Assembly: GCF_003385185.1 (NCBI RefSeq)
Contig: NZ_PQHZ01000038.1
Location: forward strand, 1 to 63,598
Source of the DNA: Amycolatopsis palatopharyngis
GTDB taxonomy: Bacteria; Actinomycetota; Actinomycetes; Mycobacteriales; Pseudonocardiaceae
Length of the DNA stretch: 63,598 nt
Direction: 5' to 3'
The notes under the pieces are model-generated. The model was not told the origin of the DNA. It saw only the letters and a program-made list of their open reading frames with translations, and made no database searches. Below are positions 9,192 through 17,600 of this stretch, piece by piece. Every line of letters begins with the position of its first letter. Within the stretch, counting starts at the first letter, position 1. The position numbers and the translations under genes were made by a program.

Positions 9192-9831
9192 CTCGGGACG
9201 ACCGAACCGGATGCGCCGGTATCACCGTCAGAGCGCAGGCCGAGCCATCCCGACTCGGCGGCGATCCGGATCGCGTCCACCCGATTGCGGGCCCCGATCT
9301 TGCCGACGATCGCACTCAGGTAGTTGCGCACCGTACCGGCGGCCAACTGCAGTTCTGTGGCGATCTGCTCGGGATCGACCCCGGTTGACGCGAAGCGCAG
9401 AACTTCGATCTCCCTGCCGGTCAACGGACAGTACTCGGCACTGCTCGCCGCGATCACGAGGTCCGGATCCAGTACGCGACGGCCCGGACAGCGGTGGCCA
9501 GTCTGTGCGCGGGTGCGTCCTTCAGCAGGAATCCGTCGACCTGCGCCGCCATCGCCCTGCGCATCGAGTCCGGAGTGCCGAGGCTGGTGAGAATCAGCGT
9601 CCGGCACCGCGGCAGGAACTCGTGCAGGGTGGCGGCCGCGGAGACTCCGTCCAGATTCGGCAGGTCGAGATCGATCACCGCGACGTCGGGCTCGGCAGAA
9701 CGAGCCGCGTCGAGTATCTCGTCACCACCGGCGACCTCCGCGACCACTTCGATGTCGGATTCGAGTCCGAGCAGGGCGACCAGCGCATCACGGACGACGT
9801 GCATGTCCTCGGCCACCAGGACCTTGATCAT
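9188..9831 (-). pseudogene. LuxR-type response regulator, frameshifted
   Basis: The receiver domain (VAEDMH acidic pocket, phosphoacceptor in VIDLDLPN, Lys in FLLKDAP) reads in one frame and stops at 9454. The linker and LuxR-type helix-turn-helix (CPLTGREIEVL, GTVRNYLSAIVGKIGARNR) continue in another frame to 9188. Compared with the intact paralogue at 32011, the break falls after AVRAV and two residues plus one base are missing. The site holds a single GGCCGTC where the intact frame would need GGCCGTC-N6-GGCCGTC, so the lesion fits a 13-bp deletion between 7-bp direct repeats. The start is ATG 9831 with GGAAGG 8 nt upstream. A truncated receiver-only protein might still be made. Confidence 0.8.
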
Positions 9832-9971
9832 TCCGGCTGCCTTCCGCGCGCCCGAAGCTTCCCGCACTGTTTATCACTGTACGAGTTCAACCGGTTACGC
9901 GGTATGGAGACGGCATACGGCAAGCAGGCCGTCGACCGCGTACAAGACACGATCGACGGCCGGGTACCAGC

Positions 9972-10011
9972 GCGATGCCACCTGCCCGCTCAGTGCGGCA
10001 GGCCGCATCGC
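9972..10011 (-). terminator. Strong hairpin after the 58-residue ORF
   Basis: A long imperfect stem pairs 7 bp at the base (GCGATGC with GCATCGC) and about 8-9 bp above a single mismatch, with a 5-nt apical loop. It begins 9 bp after the stop of the small minus-strand ORF at 10021 and lies before the start of the response-regulator pseudogene. There is no T tract. It is probably a terminator or a 3'-end stabiliser for the small gene. Confidence 0.5.
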
Positions 10012-10020
10012 CGTTGATTG

Positions 10021-10197
10021 TCAGGCGGCTCCCGAGCGCGGCGCGACCGAACAGAAAGTCGTCGTCATCGGCGCCTGGGATGGCGTATTCTGGTCAAATC
10101 TGTCGATCATCAACTCAGCGCCAGATTCCGGCACCTCGAGACCGGGAGCGATCTGAGCGAAGAATGATTTGACGCTGTCGGACGAAGCCGTGATCAT
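10021..10197 (-). CDS. 58-residue peptide, candidate RiPP precursor
   Basis: This short ORF starts with ATG 10197, preceded by AGGGAGAG at good spacing, and codes for 58 residues. About 70% of third codon positions are G or C. Residues 1-43 are acidic to neutral and helical (SVKSFFAQIAPGLEV; ESGAELMIDRFDQ), as leader peptides often are. The C-terminal 15 residues, MTTTFCSVAPRSGAA, carry three Thr, one Cys and two Ser. Such residues are the substrates of YcaO cyclodehydratases, and a YcaO plus SagB pair lies in the same cluster 22-26 kb away. A strong hairpin follows the stop. I do not recognise the family. The precursor role is inference; a small regulatory protein is the main alternative. 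Confidence 0.45.
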   Translation of the reverse strand: MITASSDSVKSFFAQIAPGLEVPESGAELMIDRFDQNTPSQAPMTTTFCSVAPRSGAA

Positions 10198-10538
10198 GAG
10201 CTCTCCCTGTAGCGGTAGTGAATGTTCGGACAGGCAGATAATCCGTCACATTCGTCCCCGCAACCAGTGTCCTCCACACAACCACAACATGTTTTTCGCA
10301 TACTCCAGCCGGACCTGCCGGAAGGCTCCGGAAATCCCGGCCGACGCCACGCCCACGGCCGCACGTCACCCGGAAAGAGCATGCAGAACCCACACGTAAG
10401 CCATGATGATCGCGCACCACGGCACACAGGTACGCACGTGAGATGGTGAACGAAACACTTCAGCCATGAGCATTGCGGACATTACTCTGCTGAGCAGTGG
10501 AGAACTTTATCGACGGAGCATCGAGTGAAGGGTTTCCC
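10198..10538. other. Divergent control region, peptide ORF / AraC gene
   Basis: This 341-bp stretch lies between the minus-strand peptide ORF and the plus-strand AraC gene and is less GC-rich than its surroundings. I see no convincing coding sequence in it. A possible minus-strand promoter for the peptide is TTGCGG at 10258-10263 and TTATCT at 10236-10241 (16-bp spacer), which is only a partial match to consensus. No operator repeat could be defined. Confidence 0.35.
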
Positions 10539-11288
10539 ATGGAGGAGATCGTCCGGAGAGCCGTTGAGCGAGCCATCGAAACAATGACGGAGAAGCTGGG
10601 GGAACAGCTGACCATCGACGACATGGCGCGTTCGGCTATGTTTAGTAAATTTCACTTCTCTCGCGTATTCAGGCAAGCAACAGGCGTTTCGCCGGGAAGA
10701 TTCCTGTCAGCGATGCGGCTGGCCGAAGCAAAACGATTGTTATTGTCGACGAAATTCAGTGTCGCGGACATCAGTTACCGAGTCGGGTACAACAGCGTCG
10801 GCACATTCAGCACCCGATTCAGTGACAGAGTGGGTGTCTCACCGATCGCCTACCGCCAGTTTCGCGGACTGGTACCCACAGGCAGCGGCGGTGCTTCCGG
10901 CGCCGGAGCACCGTCCACCATCCTGCGAGGTCACGTTCACCCTTCGCCGACCGACCAGCCCGGGCCCGTGTTCGTCGGGCTCTTTCCCAGCCGGCTCCCC
11001 GAGGGCAAGCCGGTGCGGTACACGGTGCTGGACACTCCGGGACCATACGTGCTGAGCGCCGTGCCCGAGGGCAGATGGCACCTGATCGCGCTGTGCTCCA
11101 CTCCCACCGGTACCGGGACGGACTGGGACGATCCGGGCTTCATCGGTCACGAGGGGCCATTGAGTTTTCCGGCCGGAACCACCACCAGGCTGGTCGACCT
11201 GCGGCTGCGCGTCCTGCGACCCTTCGACCCCCCGGTTCTGATCGCTGTGCGCAACCGCGCACCCGCGATGGCAGCCGTGGCTGTCTGA
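10539..11288 (+). CDS. AraC-family transcriptional regulator
   Basis: A 249-residue regulator with the DNA-binding domain at the N-terminus, the reverse of classical AraC. The double helix-turn-helix spans about residues 15-115 (MFSKFHFSRVFRQATGVSPG in the first half, DISYRVGYNSVGTFSTRF in the second). The C-terminal part (about 145-245) is predicted beta-rich (YTVLDTPGPYVLSAVPEG) and may be a ligand or dimer domain. ATG 10539 is preferred to GTG 10497 because GAAGGG lies 6 nt upstream. The first 350 bp are notably less GC-rich than neighbouring genes and contain a rare TTA codon at 10740-10742, suggesting bldA-type control or recent acquisition. It converges on the carboxylase epsilon gene and probably regulates the enediyne operon. 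Confidence 0.8.
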   Translation: MEEIVRRAVERAIETMTEKLGEQLTIDDMARSAMFSKFHFSRVFRQATGVSPGRFLSAMRLAEAKRLLLSTKFSVADISYRVGYNSVGTFSTRFSDRVGVSPIAYRQFRGLVPTGSGGASGAGAPSTILRGHVHPSPTDQPGPVFVGLFPSRLPEGKPVRYTVLDTPGPYVLSAVPEGRWHLIALCSTPTGTGTDWDDPGFIGHEGPLSFPAGTTTRLVDLRLRVLRPFDPPVLIAVRNRAPAMAAVAV

Positions 11289-11304
11289 CGCCAGCCGGCG
11301 CGAT

Positions 11305-11547
11305 CTACCGCGGCAGGCCGGAGGCCCGCCAGGCAGCCGGGCCCGCGCTCGGCGATCTGCGAGTCTCCGGCACACCCGCCGGGTCGCACCACAGCGAAGT
11401 CACCTCGGCACCCTGCCGGCCTGCCGCACGTGCGGGCGTGTCCGCGGCGGTCAGCGTCGCGAGCACCGCCACGAGCGCGGCCAGCTCGACATCGTCCGGG
11501 CGACCTCGCTCGACCCGGAACACGGGTTCGTACGTCTCTTGTTCCAC
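11305..11547 (-). CDS. Acyl-CoA carboxylase epsilon subunit
   Basis: This 80-residue protein has the hallmark start of the actinobacterial AccE/PccE family: FRVERGRPDDVELAALVAVL, a charged strand followed by a short helix. The C-terminus is variable. Epsilon subunits bind the beta carboxyltransferase and are needed for full activity of many actinobacterial acyl-CoA carboxylases. GTG 11547 is preferred over GTG 11562 because GAGGGGG lies 6 nt before it. It is the last gene of the enediyne minus-strand block, 23 bp after the beta subunit. The biotin-carrying alpha subunit is not in the window and is presumably encoded elsewhere. Confidence 0.75.
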   Translation of the reverse strand: MEQETYEPVFRVERGRPDDVELAALVAVLATLTAADTPARAAGRQGAEVTSLWCDPAGVPETRRSPSAGPAAWRASGLPR

Positions 11548-11570
11548 GGTATGCCCCCTCACCGCGAGGT

Positions 11571-13295
11571 TCAGATGGGCTGGTTCCCATGCTTACGCCG
11601 TGGCGGCTCCGTCCTTTTGCCCCGCAACATGGCCAGGCCTCGGGCGAGTGCGGATCGGGTGTCCACAGGATCGATGACATCGTCGACGAGACCACGCTCG
11701 GCGGCGTACTGCGCGTGCATGAACTCTTCGGTGTACTGCGCGACCAGACTGCCTCGCAGACGCACGGGATCAGCTGTCGCGGCGAGGTCCTTGCGGTACA
11801 GGACGTTCACAGCTCCCTCCGCACCCATCACCGCGATCTCGTTGGTGGGCCAGGCCAGCGAGAGGTCGGATCCGATGGACCGGGAGTCCATGACGATATA
11901 AGCGCCGCCGTAGGCCTTGCGCACGATGACCTGAATACGCGGCACGGTCGCTTCGCAGTAGGCATGCAGGAGCTGTGCGCCCTGCCGGATGATCCCGGTT
12001 CGTTCCTGCTCGACACCGGGCAGGAATCCCGGCACATCAACCAGTGTCACCAGCGGAATACCGAAGGCATCGCAGAATCGCACGAATCGGGCTGCCTTCT
12101 GCGAGGCGGGGCCGTCCAGTACGCCGGCCAGTACCAGTGGCTGATTTCCGACAACCCCTACCACGTTCCCGTCGATACGGGCGAGCGCGCAGATCACGTT
12201 GCCCGCCCATCCTTCGTGCAACTCGAAGAAATCGCCATCGTCAACGATCTCCGCGAGGACCTCCCGCATGTCGTACGGCTTGTTCGCCTCCGCGGGCACG
12301 ATGTCGGCGAGCCGGTGCCTGCGGTCATCACGCGCGTCCACTCCCGCGGTGCGTGGCGGGAGATCGAGGTAGTTGGCCGGTAGCAGGGACACGAGGTAGC
12401 GCACCTCGGCCAGGCAACTCTCCTCGTCATCTTGCACCGAAGTGGCCAGTCCCGAATGCGAGCCGTGCACTTCGGCTCCACCGAGCTCGTCGTGACTGAC
12501 CCGATGCCCGCTCACCGCCTCCACCACGTCCGGGCCGGTCAGGTACATCTTGGCGGTGTCGCGGACCATGAACGTGAAGTCGGCCAGCGCCGGGGAGTAC
12601 GCGGCTCCCCCGGCACATGGGCCCAGCACCACACTGATCTGCGGAATCACGCCGGAGGCCGCGACCTGTCTACGAAAGATGCCGCCGTAGCCGTGCAGTG
12701 CCAGCACGCCTTCCTGGATTCGTGCGCCCCCGCTGTCGTTGAGCCCGATCAACGGCGACCCGGTCGTGACCGCCAGGTCCATCACCTTGTGGATCTTCGC
12801 AGCGTGCGCCTCGCCAAGGGAACCACCGAAGATGGTGAAGTCCTGGGCGTACACGAACACCCTGCGGCCGTCGATCGTGCCTGACCCGGTAATGACGCCG
12901 TCGGTGTGCGGCCGGTTGTCGGCGAGCCCGGGTCCACTCGACCTGTGCCTGCGGTACAGCTCGACCTCAGTGAAAGAGCCCTCGTCGAGCAGTAGCTCCA
13001 GGCGTTCCCGCGCGGTGCGCTTGCGCAGCTTGTGCTGCCGCCGCACCCCCTCGTCCTGACCGCCGACTATCTTGTCGTGCAGCCGCTCCCGGTCCTCCCG
13101 CGACTGTCGCATCGTCGGGGTGGCAGGGATGGGCGCGGGCGGCACCGGTTCGCCACCGCGCGCGAGCGCGATCACCTGACCGTCTCCGGAACCTCTCGCC
13201 CTTGGCCGCGTGGCGCGACGGCGATCCCCATGAGGTGTGGCCGGCAGGTCCGGCTCGTCCGTGTCCCGTACCCCGGGCTCTCCGGGAGCCGTCAT
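11571..13295 (-). CDS. Acyl-CoA carboxylase beta (carboxyltransferase) subunit
   Basis: A 574-residue carboxyltransferase with both crotonase-like halves. The N-terminal half carries LNDSGGARIQEG and GPCAGGAAYSPAL. The C-terminal half carries VDVPGFLPG, RKAYGGAYIV and LAWPTNEIAVMGAEGA. These are the acyl-CoA and biotin oxyanion-hole motifs of AccB/PccB. About 60 N-terminal residues are extra, Pro/Arg-rich and poorly conserved in style. The enzyme transfers CO2 from biotin to acetyl- or propionyl-CoA. Inside an enediyne operon it most simply supplies malonyl-CoA for the iterative PKS. The start overlaps the stop of the preceding 76-residue gene by 4 bp, so the two are translationally coupled. 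Confidence 0.9.
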   Translation of the reverse strand: MTAPGEPGVRDTDEPDLPATPHGDRRRATRPRARGSGDGQVIALARGGEPVPPAPIPATPTMRQSREDRERLHDKIVGGQDEGVRRQHKLRKRTARERLELLLDEGSFTEVELYRRHRSSGPGLADNRPHTDGVITGSGTIDGRRVFVYAQDFTIFGGSLGEAHAAKIHKVMDLAVTTGSPLIGLNDSGGARIQEGVLALHGYGGIFRRQVAASGVIPQISVVLGPCAGGAAYSPALADFTFMVRDTAKMYLTGPDVVEAVSGHRVSHDELGGAEVHGSHSGLATSVQDDEESCLAEVRYLVSLLPANYLDLPPRTAGVDARDDRRHRLADIVPAEANKPYDMREVLAEIVDDGDFFELHEGWAGNVICALARIDGNVVGVVGNQPLVLAGVLDGPASQKAARFVRFCDAFGIPLVTLVDVPGFLPGVEQERTGIIRQGAQLLHAYCEATVPRIQVIVRKAYGGAYIVMDSRSIGSDLSLAWPTNEIAVMGAEGAVNVLYRKDLAATADPVRLRGSLVAQYTEEFMHAQYAAERGLVDDVIDPVDTRSALARGLAMLRGKRTEPPRRKHGNQPI

Positions 13296-13522
13296 GCCGC
13301 CCTGCCGTTTTCGGTGGCCGGCCTCGTCTCGTCATCGGCCCTGATCTCGGCGAGAACGTCACTCCAGCGGATGCCGGCACCCAACCTGGGCAGCGTCGAG
13401 ACAGGCGGGTCGAGATCGGCCTGCCAGTTCGCCGCGGGCGTCGGGTTTCCACCCGTTCTCGTCGCGTCACATGGGCTCGCCGGCCTCACCTCATCAGGAG
13501 CAGGCTCGTGCTGAATTGTCAT
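13292..13522 (-). CDS. 76-residue protein of unknown function in the enediyne operon
   Basis: This small acidic protein starts at ATG 13522 with AAAGGG 7 nt upstream and ends in a 4-bp overlap with the carboxylase beta gene. It is disordered in appearance (Pro, Asp, Arg-rich) except for LPRLGAGIRWSDVLAEIRAD near the C-terminus, which could be an amphipathic helix. No family is recognised. Coupling to the carboxylase and position 45 bp after the flavin reductase suggest it is expressed with the biosynthetic genes, perhaps as a partner of the carboxyltransferase. Confidence 0.6.
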   Translation of the reverse strand: MTIQHEPAPDEVRPASPCDATRTGGNPTPAANWQADLDPPVSTLPRLGAGIRWSDVLAEIRADDETRPATENGRAA

Positions 13523-13567
13523 GTTCAGGCCCTTTCCGCTCGTACTGGTGCGCTTCCTCGGCCTCGC

Positions 13568-14143
13568 TCACGCCGTCGCACGGGTGAACTTGTCGAACTC
13601 GTAGTAGCCACCATCGAAGAACACCAGTGCTTCCTGTGTGGACGCCCGGCTCGATGCGAGCACCACACCGAGGAAAATCGAGTGATCGCCGGCCTCATAG
13701 GCCTCGGACAGCTCGCACTCGAGCCAGGCGAGTGAACCCTCCAGCAGCGGAGCGCCGGTGCGTGGAGCAGGTGTCCAGGCCACCGACTCGAACTGCGCCA
13801 TCCCGCTGGGCCGTCGCCAGTCGGCGAAGTACCCGGCCAGTTCCCGTTGATCGGCCGCGAGAATCGAGACCGCGAACGACTGGGCCGTGACGATCGCCGC
13901 GTGCATCCGCGCCGTCCGCGAGACGCAGCACAGCACCATCGGCGGATCCAGGGACACCGAACTGAACGCGTTCGCGGTCATGCCGTGTCCGTGTTCCCCA
14001 CCAGCGGTGAGCACGGTGATGCCGGTGGCGAATCGCGCCATCACCTCGCGCAGGCCCGCCTGCTGGGACATGCCCGCGTTTCGCCGCGTCAACTGTGGAA
14101 GTCCGCGGACGGGGCTATCGGGGGAATCACCGATGCCGGCCAC
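13568..14143 (-). CDS. Flavin reductase (enediyne E6-type)
   Basis: A 191-residue member of the HpaC/RutF flavin reductase family: FATGITVLTA at the start of the domain, MTANAFSSVSLDPPMVLCCV, and SFAVSILAADQ. It would reduce free FMN or FAD with NAD(P)H and pass it to a monooxygenase. A flavin reductase (SgcE6 and homologues) is a regular member of enediyne cores. GTG 14143 with a run of six G and A 6 nt before it was chosen as start; it lies 1 bp from the thioesterase stop. The alternative upstream frame would overlap the thioesterase by over 100 bp. Confidence 0.8.
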   Translation of the reverse strand: MAGIGDSPDSPVRGLPQLTRRNAGMSQQAGLREVMARFATGITVLTAGGEHGHGMTANAFSSVSLDPPMVLCCVSRTARMHAAIVTAQSFAVSILAADQRELAGYFADWRRPSGMAQFESVAWTPAPRTGAPLLEGSLAWLECELSEAYEAGDHSIFLGVVLASSRASTQEALVFFDGGYYEFDKFTRATA

Positions 14144-14144
14144 G

Positions 14145-14627
14145 TCATTCCCCCCTGGCCGGAGCCGGCACCGAGCCGCCGTTCGCACGAGCTGGCTGTG
14201 TACGTTCGGTATAGGGAGCCAGTGCCGCCCGCAGTTGCTCAGGTACCCGCGCGGGCACCGTTTCCGTGTTCGGCCCACGCATACAGGCGATTCGTTGCCT
14301 GCCCCTGGCGACCAGCCGTTCGCCAGCCTCGGTGAGGTGCACGTAGTCGAACGTGAACTGGACCTGGGTCTGGGTGAGCTCCTCGAGTCGCATCCTGATG
14401 GACACCTCGTCGAAGGCGGTGATCTCGGCGAAGAACTCGCACTCCACCTTCAGTGTGAAGAGTTTCAGGTCCGCACGTAACTGCGTCAGTACGGCTGGCG
14501 CCTCCTCCTTGAGAAACATCTCCCGGCAGCGCCCCTGCCAGCGCAGGTAGTTCACGTAGTAGACATTGCCGACCAAGTTGGTCTCCTCGAACCCGACCGT
14601 GTGGCGGATCTCGAAGTAGTCCGACAT
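14145..14627 (-). CDS. Enediyne hot-dog thioesterase (TEBC, E10)
   Basis: This 160-residue single hot-dog domain begins with HTVGFEETNLVGNVYYVNYL, the hallmark of the TEBC group (SgcE10, CalE7, DynE7), followed by RWQGRCREMFL. In this family the usual acidic catalytic residue of hot-dog thioesterases is absent, and Asn and Arg residues of this segment are used to release the polyene from the PKS acyl carrier domain. It starts 1 bp after the PKS stop, with its GGAGGG inside the PKS 3' end, so the two are tightly coupled. With the PKS it forms the diagnostic pair of enediyne biosynthesis. Confidence 0.93.
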   Translation of the reverse strand: MSDYFEIRHTVGFEETNLVGNVYYVNYLRWQGRCREMFLKEEAPAVLTQLRADLKLFTLKVECEFFAEITAFDEVSIRMRLEELTQTQVQFTFDYVHLTEAGERLVARGRQRIACMRGPNTETVPARVPEQLRAALAPYTERTQPARANGGSVPAPARGE

Positions 14628-14628
14628 G

Positions 14629-17600
14629 TCAACCCTCCTTCGGACTCGCGAGCCGGCTCGAATACCGCGGTCGCTGTTCGGTGTCCTGCTCGTGGAGTAC
14701 GGCGAAGACCACGGGCTCGGGGCGACCGGTGATCGTCGTCACCCAGGTGGCGATTCGCGCTCGGCCGCTCGACAACACCGTCCAGCCATCGGCATCCACT
14801 CGTTCGACGGTCAGTACCTGCGTGAGTCCACCGGCCTTGCGCACACACTCGAGCGCGGTCCAGACCCGCGTGTAGGCCACCGTCGGGGATTCACCGGCCT
14901 CAACGGTGAGCAGGTCACCCACCGCGAGAAGGTCCTTGCCGAGCAACCCGGACCAGTCCTCCTGGGTGCGGTGCGCTGCCGTCTCCACGTCACAGGTCAG
15001 TGTTCCCGCGCCAACCACCGCGAACGTCAGCTGTGCGCCGTGTGCCGCGGATACCGCCGCGCCGTCGATCTCCGGCTTGCCGTCAGGGCGGTGCCACAAC
15101 GGTCGTTCCGGCTCCACCACACGACCGATGGCGAGCCGGGTCTGCGCCCTGCGCTGCGCGACGGTGGAAACCCGCACGTTCACCGGGTCCGGTTCGACCA
15201 CGACAGCCCGGGTCCCGCCGAGGACCTGTTCACACGAACGCTCCAGATACGACCCGAGCATCGCCGGGACCCAGGGACCCGCACCGCCACGTTTACGGAC
15301 CGCACGCAGGCGTAGTCCCTCCCAACGCTCGACCAGTGCGCCCGCGGGGTCACGCACATCCAGGTCGTAGACATAGGAGTCGCCGTCCTGAGACCGCTCG
15401 CGGGCGTCGAGCACCACGTAGTCGACGGAGCCCGGATCGACCTCGTCCGGTCTCGCGAGATAGAGCCGGTCCACCGACTGCGGCAGCAACGTCGCGTCGG
15501 GTACGCAACATTGGATCGCGTGCATCATCGCGTCGCGAGTACCTGGATCGGCGAGCGATCGGTCCTGTGGCAAGAACGGCGCGAACCAAGGTGCCGATCC
15601 CTCGGTGGCGATCTCCGCCGTTGCGTGCCGGGCAGTGGCCCGCCGATAGCCGATCACCCGCTGAAAACGCTTGCCCTGGAACAGAACGCCACCGTACAGC
15701 TCGGTGACTGGGTCCACCGGCACCAGCGGAAGCTCGGGTGCACCACCGGGACTGTCACCGGAGAGGTCTGGGCGCGGGAACCGCAGCCGCGCCCGGAAAT
15801 GGTCGGCACTGAATCCAGTCTCCGCGCTACGGAGAACGACATCCACCGTCCGCGCATCGTGGACGAGCGCTGCCAGCCGGATCGTGGTCGAACCTCCCGG
15901 TGACACGATGACCGGTCGCAGGAACTCGACATTCTCGAGCACCGGGGTTTCCTGATGACCGGAAACGGCCGACGAGACCTGAGTCATCGCCTCCATCCCC
16001 AGCACAGCGGGGAACAGCAGATCCCCGTCGAGCAGGTGGTCGGACAGGTACGGGTCACTGCCAGCGGACAGGTCCGCCTCCGTGACGAGTTCGATCCCCG
16101 GGTAGTGCACGACCGCCCTGTCCACGAACCGGGTCAGCGGGAGCTCCCGGGGCGCGAGCGCCAGAGTCGGCAGGCCCGCCGTCCGCCCGCAGACGACCAG
16201 GGTCGTGGGCGCGTCGGGGTCGCCGAGTACGTGACGCAGCGTCGAAATTCCACTCTCCATCGGAATCGGGGTGATCCCGTCCCGCATCAGGGCACTGACC
16301 ACGCCAAGCTTCTCGCCCATACCGGTGCCCGACCACACCGACCATTCCAGTGCGACCACCCGCGTTTCCGGATGCTGTTGCCCGAACCTCACCGTCAGCT
16401 CGGTCATCCAGTCGTTGGCGGTGGCGTAATGGGCCTCACCGCGCAGTCCCGCGCGGCCGATGATGCTGCCGAACGTCACCAGGAGTTTGAGGCGATCCTG
16501 ATCGACGGCGTCGAGCACCGCCCGGAGACCGCCGACTTTCGGCTCGACCGTCTTCCGGAACGCCTCCTCGGTCAGGTTGGCCAGGGCGGCGGGCTCGTTG
16601 CGCCCCGCACCGTGCAGCACGGCGGTGACCGTTCCGAGTTCGGCCTGCACGTGTTCGATCGCGGTACGCACCTGGGCAGCTGAGGTGACATCGGCACGTT
16701 CGTACCGATATCGAACGCCCTGCGACTCCATTCTGGACAGATTCGCCGCCAGCTCGGCGTCCTCGCCCGGATCGCTCCTGCCCAGCAACGCCAGCTTCGC
16801 ACCGGAGTCCTTCGCCAGCGCGAGGGCGCTCTCCGCCGTGATTCCCTTTCCGCCGCCGGTCACCAGGAGCACGTCGGCCGCATCCAGCGGAACCGGCTCC
16901 GGCGTGGCTGCGGCGGGAGGTAGCGCTGTGAGCACCGGAACCTTGCGGGTTCCTTCGGCGTCGTAACGCACCTCGGCGAAGTCCTCCGTAGCCGCGACCT
17001 CGGCTACGACTGTGGCGACCGCGTCGGCGACGCCCGGCTCGGCGGGGGTCACGTCGGCGAGGTCGACGATGGTGGTCCGGACGGAGGGGTTCTCCAGCCG
17101 CAGGGTCTTGGCGAGCCCGCTGGCGCCGAACCCGTGCTGCACCACGGCGAACCGCGTACCGTCGGGGGCGCTCACAGCGGCGCGTCCCGCCTCGAGGAAC
17201 AGTCCGATGTGGCTTTCGTCGCAGTCCGGCGGAAGACAGAGCAGTACACCGTCACCGATCCCGGCCGCGGCGAGCCCGGCCCGCAGCGGTTCGGCCAACG
17301 GATGCCCCTGCGGCGCGAAAACCGACCATTCGCTCGTCCCGCCTCCCGTCGTCGGGGCAGCGGATACGGACTCCGCGGGAGGCGCCTCGACGTACTCCAC
17401 AGCGAACGGCCGAACCCACGGAGCGACTCCCGGGATCTCACCTGACGACGCCGAGTCCCCCGGCGCGGCTGTCTCCGCCAGCTCGTCGATCAGTTCGGCC
17501 AGCTCACCGAGGCGCACCGTGGCGAAGTTGGGCATGGCCTCCAGTGCCGGACGCCCGAGTGCTCTCGTGACGTCGTTGATGATCTGCCCGACGGTGATCG

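Noticed and set aside
13292..13522. The 76-residue protein considered as the RiPP precursor or an enediyne apoprotein.
   Set aside because: It has no signal peptide, no beta-sandwich pattern and no Cys/Ser/Thr-rich end; it is left as unknown.
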